From NCBI GenBank assembly GCA_934436505.1, contig CAKSAP010000001.1, forward strand, positions 682,001-746,000: 64,000 nt of DNA, given 5' to 3'. The translations under genes were made by a program, and so were the position numbers. The stretch is from an uncultured Eubacteriales bacterium (GTDB lineage: Bacteria > Bacillota > Clostridia > Oscillospirales > Acutalibacteraceae). The notes below the pieces were generated by a model. That model ran no database searches. It worked only from the letters and a program-made list of their open reading frames with translations, and was not told the DNA's origin. Below are positions 34,681 to 42,808 of this stretch, piece by piece (the first letter of the stretch is position 1; every line of letters starts with the position of its first letter).

Positions 34681-36159
34681 TTACAAAATTATACAAATTA
34701 AGCCGTTACAGCCCTCGTTGATAACCCTTTCAAGAGTTTCCTGCATTTTCATTCTCGCCTCGTTCGGCATATGGAACAGCTTGCTGCGCAGTCCCTCGTT
34801 TACAAGGTCGTTAAGCGATTTTCCGAAAATGTTCGACTCCCAAATCTTCGTCGGATCCTCCTCGAAGCCTGCAAGCAGGTATTTTACAAGCTCCTCCGAT
34901 TGACTTTCCGTGCCGACAATCGGCGCAACCTCCGTCTGAATGTTCGCCTTTATCATATGAATTGACGGTGCGGATGCCGAGAGCCTTACGCCGTATCTTC
35001 CGCCTTGCTTGATTATCTCCGGCTCTTGCAGCTTCAATTCGTCAATGTCGGGCATTATAATTCCGTAGCCCGTGCTTTCAACCTCGTCAAGAGCGTTCTT
35101 GATTTTGTCGTATTCCTTTTTCGTGCGGCTCAAATCGCACATACATTTCATCAGCTCGTACTCGTCGCTCACTTCAAGACCCGTGTATTCCGCAATGATT
35201 TTGTAAAACAGAGAGTTATCCATCTTGACATCGACAAACGCACTGCCCTCGCCGAGATTCATCCGAGTAACCGAAGCACTGTTAATATATTCGCTTTGTT
35301 TCAAGTCATTCGTCAGAAGTCCCACATCACGCACAAGCGAAAGATTTTCCGTTGCCTTTGTGATAACTCCCGTAATGCTCTGTCGAAGCCAATGGTCGGA
35401 GGGCAGGGAAATGAGCCACGCCGGGAAGTCGATACTGATTTCCTTGATTGGAAATTCAAAGAGGATTTGCGTTAAAATCTCCTTAATTTCGCCCTCGTCA
35501 AGCTCAAGACAGTTCACGGGAATGACGGGAACGCTGTACTTTTCCGTAAGCCGTGCGGCAGTTGACAACGCACTTTCGCTTTTCGGATAGGTGCAGTTCA
35601 AAAGGACGATAAACGGCTTGTCGAGTTCACGCAGCTCGTTTACAACCCTTTCCTCCGCCTGCTCGTATTCTTCCCTCGGAATGTCGGAAATACTGCCGTC
35701 CGTCGTGATTACAAGCCCGATTGTCGAGTGCTCGGTAATAACCTTTTTAGTGCCAATTTCCGCCGCCATATTAAACGGAATTTCGTGGTCAAACCACGGC
35801 GTGTTTACCATTCTCGGATTGTCGCCCTCAATATATCCGAGCGAGCTCGGCACGATATAGCCGACGCAGTCAATCATTCTGACCTTCAGCGAGGCGTTGT
35901 CGGGCAGGGTGATTTCAACCGCATTTTCGGGTATGAATTTCGGCTCTGTCGTCATAATCGTTCTTCCGGCGGCAGATTGCGGAAGCTCGTCTGTGGCACG
36001 GTCGTGGACAGCAGGGTCGTCAATGTTAGGGATAACAAGTGTGTCCATAAATTTCTTGATAAAGGTCGATTTTCCCGTTCTTACGGGGCCTACGACACCG
36101 ATATAAATATCCCCGTTAGTTCTGCTTGCTATATCGGCATATATACTTCTCTCTGCCAT
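34681..36159 (-). CDS. spoIVA: Stage IV sporulation protein A
   Basis: A protein of 492 residues, the same length as in Bacillus subtilis. The N-terminal P-loop ATPase has Walker A GPVRTGKS (24-31), with switch-like VRMIDCVGYI. A middle helical domain and a conserved C-terminus ending GLICIIL follow. SpoIVA hydrolyses ATP to polymerise on the outer forespore membrane and forms the basement layer of the spore coat. It is made in the mother cell, usually under sigmaE. AGGAGGTACTG lies before the ATG on the minus strand. This gene is the firmest sign that the organism belongs to the endospore formers. Confidence 0.98.
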   Translation of the reverse strand: MAERSIYADIASRTNGDIYIGVVGPVRTGKSTFIKKFMDTLVIPNIDDPAVHDRATDELPQSAAGRTIMTTEPKFIPENAVEITLPDNASLKVRMIDCVGYIVPSSLGYIEGDNPRMVNTPWFDHEIPFNMAAEIGTKKVITEHSTIGLVITTDGSISDIPREEYEQAEERVVNELRELDKPFIVLLNCTYPKSESALSTAARLTEKYSVPVIPVNCLELDEGEIKEILTQILFEFPIKEISIDFPAWLISLPSDHWLRQSITGVITKATENLSLVRDVGLLTNDLKQSEYINSASVTRMNLGEGSAFVDVKMDNSLFYKIIAEYTGLEVSDEYELMKCMCDLSRTKKEYDKIKNALDEVESTGYGIIMPDIDELKLQEPEIIKQGGRYGVRLSASAPSIHMIKANIQTEVAPIVGTESQSEELVKYLLAGFEEDPTKIWESNIFGKSLNDLVNEGLRSKLFHMPNEARMKMQETLERVINEGCNGLICIIL

Positions 36160-36250
36160 TAACAGTACCTCCTAAAACCCTCTTTTGAGAGGACTTGAAT
36201 TTGTATTTCGATAAATTTATATTCGGAAGTTGTACGGTTTATGACAAAAT

Positions 36251-36304
36251 AAAGGCACGGTATTCATTGGCTTATGAACACTCAGCCTTGAACACCGTGC
36301 CTTT
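36251..36304 (-). terminator. Terminator of the alpha/beta hydrolase gene
   Basis: AAAGGCACGGT pairs with ACCGTGCCTTT around a longer loop with a second small stem. It lies between the hydrolase stop and spoIVA. Confidence 0.65.
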
Positions 36305-36322
36305 GAAATTAAATTGTACCGA

Positions 36323-37303
36323 TTAGATGTACTTTTTAAGGAAGTTGATAATTGTATTCCAATACAAATCGGGGTGCGCACAAACAGAGCGTGCGTGAGG
36401 TGCGTCGGGAACGGAAAGCTTTTCCTTTTCGCACTTGTCGGCAGCGTCGTAAACAATGTCGAGCATTGAATAAGGAACGAAATCGTCAGCCTCGCCGTGA
36501 ATGAACAGCAACGGAGTGATGCATTTCTTGAGCTGCTCTGTGCAAGAAGCCTCCTTCAAGCTGAAATTCTCCCTCATTCTGTTTATGCTGTTCGCACTGT
36601 AAAGGAACGGGAAATCCGGAATTTTCATCTTTGACATCTTGTGCTTGATAACGTCCCACGCATTTGTGTAACCGCAGTCCTCGATAGCAGCCTTAACGTT
36701 TGAGGGCAGCTCTTCGCCGAGAGTCATCATTGTTGTAGCCGCACCCATTGAAACGCCGTGAAGAACAATTTCACAGTCGGGATGCTCCTTGACTATGTAG
36801 TTAATCCAATCGACAACGTCAAGTCTGTCCTTCCAGCCCATTGAAATAAATTCCTCTTCGCTGTCAGCATGACCTCTAAGGCTCGGAAGAACTACATTGT
36901 AACCGAGCTCACGGAACTTCTTAGCGTAAATTCCCATAAATTTCGGCGCAGAGGTGTAGCCGTGGATACAGAGAACATAAATATTGCTCTCCTTATCGGG
37001 CTTGATTAAATCGGCGTGGAGAATATCTCCGTTTCTGTTTTCGGTTTCAAGCTTTTCCTTCGGGAAGGACTCAAACCAATCAGAGCCCTCGTGGAGAATT
37101 CTCTCAAGGTTTGCTCTGTATTCGTTTTCCTGAATAGACTTTCTCTCCTTGTCCTGTACGGCGGTTGCGATAGGGCCATTAAGACCTCTTCTTGAAAGCA
37201 TAAAGTGATATGCTATTTCACCTGAAATGTAAAATGTTGTCGCAAACGCACCTGCCACGATAGCCATATATTTCAAGGCACCGTGATTTTTTTCGTTTGA
37301 CAT
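36323..37303 (-). CDS. Alpha/beta hydrolase with N-terminal membrane anchor
   Basis: A protein of 326 residues. One membrane helix lies near the N-terminus (ALKYMAIVAGAFATTFYISG). The alpha/beta hydrolase core contains YVLCIHGYTS (oxyanion region) and nucleophile elbow GVSMG. The Asp of GEADDFVP and the His of PHARS close the triad. It belongs to the COG1073 (YfhR/BAAT-like) group of serine hydrolases; the substrate is unknown. The start at 37303 is preceded by AAAGGAGTGAG; the longer frame to 37366 lies upstream of this site. Single gene, divergent from the DivIVA-like gene. Confidence 0.88.
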   Translation of the reverse strand: MSNEKNHGALKYMAIVAGAFATTFYISGEIAYHFMLSRRGLNGPIATAVQDKERKSIQENEYRANLERILHEGSDWFESFPKEKLETENRNGDILHADLIKPDKESNIYVLCIHGYTSAPKFMGIYAKKFRELGYNVVLPSLRGHADSEEEFISMGWKDRLDVVDWINYIVKEHPDCEIVLHGVSMGAATTMMTLGEELPSNVKAAIEDCGYTNAWDVIKHKMSKMKIPDFPFLYSANSINRMRENFSLKEASCTEQLKKCITPLLFIHGEADDFVPYSMLDIVYDAADKCEKEKLSVPDAPHARSVCAHPDLYWNTIINFLKKYI

Positions 37304-37381
37304 AATCCTCACTCCTTTTGTACATATTTTAACATAAAGCAAAGGTAAAATCAATTTATTTGACAATTATCCACATTTAGG

Positions 37382-37410
37382 TTGTATTTGGCTCAGAAAT
37401 CTGTTAAAAT
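37382..37410 (+). promoter_or_regulatory. Promoter of the DivIVA-like gene
   Basis: TTGTAT (37382-37387), a 17-base spacer and TAAAAT (37405-37410), about 40 bases before the ATG. Confidence 0.5.
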
Positions 37411-37449
37411 AAAATGTAATAATGACAATTTATCCGTAGGGGTGTTTAT

Positions 37450-38241
37450 ATGGACGCAGAAAAAATTATGAGAACAAGCGTTTTCGGCGGTTTTAAGAAA
37501 GAGGATGTTATCTCTTATGTCGAAGAGCTTAAAAAGGAAATTGAAAGCTTAAAGGCTGATGTCGAGAAAAAGGACGGCAAAATCGGCGAGCTTAACTCTA
37601 AGGTTTTGGAGCTGACTGACGATTGCGCACAGCTTGAGGAGCTTAAAAAGGAGACTGCCGAGAAGTCGGAGAGGATTTCCGCACTTGAAAATCAGAACGC
37701 CGAAATCGTTGAGAGATTGGAAACGCTTTCAAAGGTTTCTGAGGAATATTCAAATGCGAAGTCTGTAATCGAGAGGAATAACAGGGAAATTGAGGCGGCT
37801 CAGGCTCGCTTGGGCGCAGCGTTCCTCGATGCGAGAAAGTATTCGGAAAATCTCGTTGCGGCTGCCAATGAAAAGGCTCATGCCGCTTCAAAGACGATTT
37901 CTGAGGATATTTCAAAGCAGGCAAGCGAAATCACAAGACTTTCTTCGGAGGTTGATAAAATTTCCGCTATTTTCACAAAGTCGGTGGACGAGCTTCAGGC
38001 AAATATTTCTATCCTTGCACAGCGTATGGCGGCTACGGCTAAGAACTTGTCTATAAGACAGGACGCAGTATTTGAGCCTGACCTTTCGCTTTCGTTCGAG
38101 GTCGATGATGACGCTTCGGGAGTGCTTGAAACAAATGACGGCAGCGGTCTTACATATATTCAGTATCCGCCTCACACCGATTTTCATGAGGATTTGAATA
38201 TTAAGCCCGACAGCTTCCCCTTTAACACGAAAGAGGGCTGA
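37450..38241 (+). CDS. DivIVA-like coiled-coil protein
   Basis: A protein of 263 residues. The N-terminus has the DivIVA-type pattern (FGGFKKEDVISYVEELKKEI, residues 12-31), followed by long heptad coiled coil to about residue 205. An acidic tail follows (LSLSFEVDDDASGV). DivIVA/GpsB-family proteins bind curved membrane and recruit division, cell-pole or wall-synthesis proteins. The gene is 2 bases from the next gene, so it heads the unit with the beta subunit and pcrA. Not the canonical DivIVA by length, so the exact role is open. Confidence 0.7.
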   Translation: MDAEKIMRTSVFGGFKKEDVISYVEELKKEIESLKADVEKKDGKIGELNSKVLELTDDCAQLEELKKETAEKSERISALENQNAEIVERLETLSKVSEEYSNAKSVIERNNREIEAAQARLGAAFLDARKYSENLVAAANEKAHAASKTISEDISKQASEITRLSSEVDKISAIFTKSVDELQANISILAQRMAATAKNLSIRQDAVFEPDLSLSFEVDDDASGVLETNDGSGLTYIQYPPHTDFHEDLNIKPDSFPFNTKEG

Positions 38242-38243
38242 CC

Positions 38244-38774
38244 GTGAGCGAATACCGTATTAACACAAGTGAAATCAAAAAGGCGGCGGAGTACCTCAAG
38301 GCAGGGGACACCGTGTATTTAAGCGGTACTGTCTACACCTCCCGTGATGCCGCACATAAGCGTATATTTGAGCTTTTGAAAAACGGCGAAAAAACGCCCT
38401 ATGATATAAACGGCGCAACAGTTTACTATGCAGGACCCACTCCCACACCGGAGGGACTTGCAATAGGCTCTTGCGGTCCTACAACCTCGTCGAGAATGGA
38501 CGTTTACGCACCGCAGATGCTTGATATGGGACTTTCGGCAATGGTCGGCAAGGGTCCTCGCTCAAAGGACGTCTGTGATGCGATTGTCAGAAACGGCGCT
38601 GTATATTTTTGTGCGATAGGCGGCGCAGGTGCGCTTGCTTCAAAGTGCATTGCCTCGTGTGAGGTTATCGCATTTGAGGACTTGGGCTGCGAGTCGGTCA
38701 AAAAATTGGAATTTAATTCATTTCCGCTTACGGTTGCCATTGATGCACACGGCGGAAATCTTTTCATAAAATAA
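38244..38774 (+). CDS. Fumarase/tartrate dehydratase-type beta subunit, without a neighbouring alpha subunit
   Basis: A protein of 176 residues that matches the C-terminal (beta) domain of class I iron-sulfur hydro-lyases (FumA C-terminus, TtdB). Visible motifs are YYAGPTPTPEG, SCGPTTSSRMD, VGKGPRSK and the closing IDAHGGNLF. In two-subunit fumarases the alpha subunit binds the 4Fe-4S cluster and is normally encoded directly upstream; here that place is taken by the DivIVA-like gene. It starts at GTG 38244. Either the alpha gene lies elsewhere or the protein has another role. Confidence 0.85.
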   Translation: MSEYRINTSEIKKAAEYLKAGDTVYLSGTVYTSRDAAHKRIFELLKNGEKTPYDINGATVYYAGPTPTPEGLAIGSCGPTTSSRMDVYAPQMLDMGLSAMVGKGPRSKDVCDAIVRNGAVYFCAIGGAGALASKCIASCEVIAFEDLGCESVKKLEFNSFPLTVAIDAHGGNLFIK

Positions 38775-38787
38775 TCGGAGAATTTTA

Positions 38788-41217
38788 ATGGATAAAAGCG
38801 AGATTTTAACTTTAAGAAGACAGATAATCGAAAACGAATTTAAGAGAATGAACGATATGCAGAAGAAAGCGGTCTTTAACACGAAAGGGCCGCTTTTAAT
38901 TCTTGCAGGCGCAGGCTCAGGAAAAACTACGGTCGTTGTAAACAGAATTGCAAACCTTATAAAATACGGCGATGCGTATAATTCCGAGTGGCTTGAAAGA
39001 ACGCCCGACGACACGGATATTGATAAAATGCGCCGCTATCTTGACGGGGATAAGACCGTTTATGAGGACATAAAAGACCTTTTGAGCGTTAATGCCGTGA
39101 AGCCGTGGCAGATACTCGCCATTACCTTTACAAATAAGGCGGCAAATGAGCTCAAAGAAAGGCTTTCTCTTATTTTGGGAGAAGATGCACTCGATATATG
39201 GGCAAGCACCTTCCACTCGTCCTGCGTGCGTATTTTAAGGCGAGACGGCGACAAAATCGGCTTTTCAAGTCATTTTACAATTTATGATACCGACGATAGC
39301 AAGCGTATTGTCAAGGAGTGTCAAAGGCTTCTCGATATTGACGACAAATTCCTGCCGCACAAGTCAATTCTCAATGAAATCAGCCGTGCAAAGGATCAGT
39401 TAATAACTCCCGAGCAGTTTATCAATGACAATTCGGGCGATATAAGACTTGAAAAAATCGGTCAGGTGTATAAAAAGTACGAGCAGATGCTCAAAGAAGC
39501 TGACGCCATGGACTTTGACGACATTATCGTAAACACAATTAAGCTGTTTGAGAGCTGTCCCGAGGTGCTCGAATACTATCAAAGAAGATTTCGTCATATT
39601 ATGGTTGACGAGTATCAGGACACGAACTTTGCACAGTATAAGCTTACCTCAATGCTTGCGGACGGATATAAAAATATATGCGTTGTCGGCGATGACGATC
39701 AGAGTATTTATCGCTTCAGAGGTGCGACGATTGAAAATATCTTGCAGTTTGAGAACAGATATTCCGATGCGGTTGTCATCAGACTTGAGCAGAACTACCG
39801 TTCAACGCAGAATATCCTTGATGCCGCAAACGCCGTAATTTCAAACAACAGCGAGCGAAAGGGCAAAAATCTTTGGACTGCCAACGGTGCAGGAGAAAAG
39901 GTTGAGTGCCGTACCGTAAACGATGAAACGGGAGAGGCTAAATACATAGTTAAAAAGATTTCCGAGGAATATGACAGGGGAAGAAAGCGTAAATTAAGCG
40001 ATTTTGCGATTTTGTACCGAATGAATGCAATGTCGAGCCCGATAGAGCAGGAGCTTATGCGCAACTCAATCCCGTACAGGATAATCGGCGGACACAAGTT
40101 CTATGACCGTATGGAAATCAAGGACGCTATGGCATACCTGAGCGTGATAAATAACCCCTCGGATAAGGTAAGACTTATGCGAATTATCAATACTCCGAAA
40201 AGGGGAATAGGCGACACCACCGTGAACAACGCTTCGCAGATTGCCGACACGCTCGGAGTACCGCTTTATGAGGTGCTCAAAACCGCCGAAAATTACGAAT
40301 TATTAAAGCGAAGTGCTGTAAAGTTAAAAAGCTTTACAGATATGATAGATGCTTTCATATCAAGGCTTGAGGAGATTTCTCCTGCGGAACTTTTAGCCGA
40401 AGTGCTTGAAACGACAGGCTATGCACGTTCGCTCAAGGATGACCCTGTAAAGTATGAGGACAGAATGGAAAACCTCAATCAGTTGGGCGCAAATATGACA
40501 AGATATTTTGAGGAAGACCCCGAAAAAACGCTCGGCGATTTCCTTGAAGAAGTCGCATTGATGACTGACATTGACAATTATAACCAAGACGCGGATGCGG
40601 TTGTGCTTATGACGCTCCACTCCGCAAAGGGACTTGAATTTCCCGTTGTGTTTATGCCCGGTATGGAGGAGGGCGTTTTTCCCGGCAGGCAGAGTATGTT
40701 CTCCGAAGCGGAAACCGAGGAGGAACGCCGCCTTTGCTACGTCGGAATTACAAGAGCGAAGCAGAAGCTTTATTTGACCGACGCAAAGCAGAGAATGATG
40801 TACGGCTCTACAAACTATAACAGACCGTCAAGATTTTTGGATGAAATTCCGAGTGATTTGCTTGAACGCTCTTCGGATAATCCGTTCTTCGGACATTCCT
40901 CGTTCTCAAGCTTCGGCTCGGGAAGCGGTGCAAGAGACAGCTCGACCTTCTCTGCCCGTTCGGCACAGCAGGGCTCATATTCAAGCCACAGTAATAATAC
41001 CGTAAACAGAGGCTTCTCGGGTGCAGGAAAGAGCAAATCCGCCTCGACGGTTAAGCTTGATTTCAAGCCCGGCGACACCGTAAGCCACCGTGTTTTCGGT
41101 GACGGCGTTGTGTCGAGAGCAACCCCGATGGGCAACGATATGCTCCTTGAAATCGCCTTCCAAAAAGTCGGAACAAAAAAGCTCATGGCAAAAATGGCAA
41201 ATTTGAAGAAGATGTAA
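38788..41217 (+). CDS. pcrA: ATP-dependent DNA helicase PcrA (UvrD/Rep family)
   Basis: A protein of 809 residues. Superfamily 1A motifs are in order: Q-motif NDMQKKAV, Walker A GAGSGKTT (41-48), AITFTNKAA, VDEYQDTN, GDDDQSIYRFRGA, LEQNYRST, LMTLHSAKGLEF and YVGITRA. The C-terminus (about 755-809, KPGDTVSHRVFGDGVV) is the Tudor-like domain that lets PcrA bind RNA polymerase. PcrA unwinds DNA 3' to 5' in repair, replication restart and removal of stalled polymerase. The gene is 14 bases after the beta-subunit gene. Confidence 0.97.
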   Translation: MDKSEILTLRRQIIENEFKRMNDMQKKAVFNTKGPLLILAGAGSGKTTVVVNRIANLIKYGDAYNSEWLERTPDDTDIDKMRRYLDGDKTVYEDIKDLLSVNAVKPWQILAITFTNKAANELKERLSLILGEDALDIWASTFHSSCVRILRRDGDKIGFSSHFTIYDTDDSKRIVKECQRLLDIDDKFLPHKSILNEISRAKDQLITPEQFINDNSGDIRLEKIGQVYKKYEQMLKEADAMDFDDIIVNTIKLFESCPEVLEYYQRRFRHIMVDEYQDTNFAQYKLTSMLADGYKNICVVGDDDQSIYRFRGATIENILQFENRYSDAVVIRLEQNYRSTQNILDAANAVISNNSERKGKNLWTANGAGEKVECRTVNDETGEAKYIVKKISEEYDRGRKRKLSDFAILYRMNAMSSPIEQELMRNSIPYRIIGGHKFYDRMEIKDAMAYLSVINNPSDKVRLMRIINTPKRGIGDTTVNNASQIADTLGVPLYEVLKTAENYELLKRSAVKLKSFTDMIDAFISRLEEISPAELLAEVLETTGYARSLKDDPVKYEDRMENLNQLGANMTRYFEEDPEKTLGDFLEEVALMTDIDNYNQDADAVVLMTLHSAKGLEFPVVFMPGMEEGVFPGRQSMFSEAETEEERRLCYVGITRAKQKLYLTDAKQRMMYGSTNYNRPSRFLDEIPSDLLERSSDNPFFGHSSFSSFGSGSGARDSSTFSARSAQQGSYSSHSNNTVNRGFSGAGKSKSASTVKLDFKPGDTVSHRVFGDGVVSRATPMGNDMLLEIAFQKVGTKKLMAKMANLKKM

Positions 41218-41225
41218 AATTAAAA

Positions 41226-41251
41226 CGACCGCAGGGACACCTCTGCGGTCG
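41226..41251 (+). terminator. Terminator after pcrA
   Basis: Hairpin CGACCGCAG / CTGCGGTCG with an 8-base loop, followed by CAAATATTTTC. The T-run is weak. Confidence 0.55.
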
Positions 41252-41255
41252 CAAA

Positions 41256-42054
41256 TATTTTCAAATTTGATGAAACACAGGCTCCCTTGTAAAGGGAGCT
41301 GTCGTTTTTTTGGAACAAAAAATGACTGAGGGATTTTTATAAATTCATATAAAATCAACCTTACAATCCCTCCGCCTCACGTTCGTTCGGCACCTCCCTT
41401 TACACAAGGGAGGCTGAATATGCGGCTGCCCGTGAATGTGAATTTAACATCCCACAGTGTAGGGCAGGGGCTTGCTCCTGCCGAGGCAATCAGTGAATAT
41501 ATAACAACTAACGGTTGCTGTCAAAATTGAATTTAACATCATACCGTAGGGACAGGGCTCGCCCCTGTCCGCAATTTATATCGAATTCAATTCGTGCTTC
41601 CGCCCCATCTTTGAGGGGGCTGTCATTTTTTCGCAGAAAAAATGACTGAGGGAGTTTTTATAATTTGAAATAACTTTTTTACTCCCTCAGTTTCGCTACG
41701 CTCAACAGCTATTGCCCTCTTGCGGTGTCCCGATTTTGTTTATGCGGCTTGGAGCGCCGCACAAAATCGACCGCTGCGCCAACAGATGCTCCCTTTATCC
41801 GCCACAGGCGGCGGTCGCATATGTTGCCCGTCAGAGGGAGCCTTAAGTTTCGTCTGTATTTCAATTTGATAATAGCCGATAATTGTTTTGTTTTTGTTGA
41901 TTTGTTACGGATAGGGGCGAGCCCTGTCCCTACGGAGCGTAGGGATTTTTACAAAATCATATAAAATCAACCTTACAATCCCTCCGCCTCACGTTCGTTC
42001 GGCACCTCCCTTTACACAAGGGAGGCTGAATATGCGGTTATCCGTGAATTAAAT
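41256..42054. repeat. Mosaic repeat block between pcrA and the LUD gene
   Basis: About 800 bases with no credible gene. A ~100-base module (CCTTACAATCCCTCCGCCTC..ACAAGGGAGGCTGAATATGCGG) occurs twice in the same orientation, near 41360-41430 and 41970-42040. G-rich hairpins such as GGGACAGGGCTCGCCCCTGTCC (41550) are present. The stretch 41582-41711 recurs inverted at about 61943-62072. GGCGGTCGCATATGTTGCCC (41809) recurs inverted near 53519. The right end runs into the stop codon of the LUD gene. Confidence 0.8.
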
Positions 42055-42684
42055 TTAATACCCCAATGTATCGTTTACCAAAATAACATGTATTCTGTCC
42101 TTATGGCGAGAAAATCTTGTTATAAGGAACTGACAGCAAATTGTGTCGGGAGACTTGCAATTAAGGCAGGAGCCTGTTTTTGAACAAGGAGTATCAAGCC
42201 CGAAGCGTTGTGCGTTTACGGGTGCGGCAATGTTTCTCGCTCTTTTAAGCGCCGAATCAACGTCCTTTGCAACCTTGTTCATTCCGACGATAAGCACAAC
42301 CTTTTTAGGTCCGTAAGCGTAAGCCGAAACCCTGTTTGAGTTGCCGTCGATATTCACAAGCACGCCGTCCTCGGTTATTGCGTTGGAGCTGCCTAAAAAC
42401 ACGTCGCAGTCATATGCGTCAAGCTCTGCTTGGTGCTTGTCAGGTGCGGTGTTGCGGTTAATGTAATTAAACTTGCCGCTTTTAAGCTCGTCGATAAGTC
42501 CGATTTCCTTGATTGAGCAAGAGCCGCCGTGCGATACCGAGCAGCCGTTCGGCATAAGCGAAAGTGCAATTTCCTTTGCCTTTTCCTTTGACTCGGCATA
42601 GTAACCCGTCATATTTCTCGACTGCAAGCCTTTAATTATCTGCTGTGCAAGCATTTCGTTCCTTTTGAATTCGTTAGCGTCCAT
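42055..42684 (-). CDS. LUD-domain protein (LutC-like lactate utilisation family)
   Basis: A protein of 209 residues. LUD/DUF162 motifs are seen: VSHGGSCSIKEIGL, DVFLGSSNAITEDGVLVNIDGNSNRVS, and VVLIVGMNKV. Three cysteines cluster near residues 166-177 (CSKTGSCLNCKSPDTIC), which may bind metal. LUD proteins are linked to lactate oxidation with LutA/LutB, but this stand-alone form is common in clostridia and its substrate is unproven. The last few codons and the stop lie in sequence similar to the adjacent repeat, so the C-terminus may have been rewritten by it. Confidence 0.85.
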   Translation of the reverse strand: MDANEFKRNEMLAQQIIKGLQSRNMTGYYAESKEKAKEIALSLMPNGCSVSHGGSCSIKEIGLIDELKSGKFNYINRNTAPDKHQAELDAYDCDVFLGSSNAITEDGVLVNIDGNSNRVSAYAYGPKKVVLIVGMNKVAKDVDSALKRARNIAAPVNAQRFGLDTPCSKTGSCLNCKSPDTICCQFLITRFSRHKDRIHVILVNDTLGY

Positions 42685-42743
42685 ATTATCAACTCCGATT
42701 TCCTGTTCTGTACCTATATTTTAGTACAATTTATAAATATTTT

Positions 42744-42778
42744 CAATAAAAAATATGCACGGCAAAATACCGTGCATA
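42744..42778 (-). terminator. Terminator of the ABC exporter operon
   Basis: On the minus strand TATGCACGG / CCGTGCATA with a 7-base loop, followed by TTTTTTATT. It lies 31 bases past the permease stop. Confidence 0.85.
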
Positions 42779-42808
42779 TTCCATTAGGAAAGGGGTTATA
42801 AGGAATTA

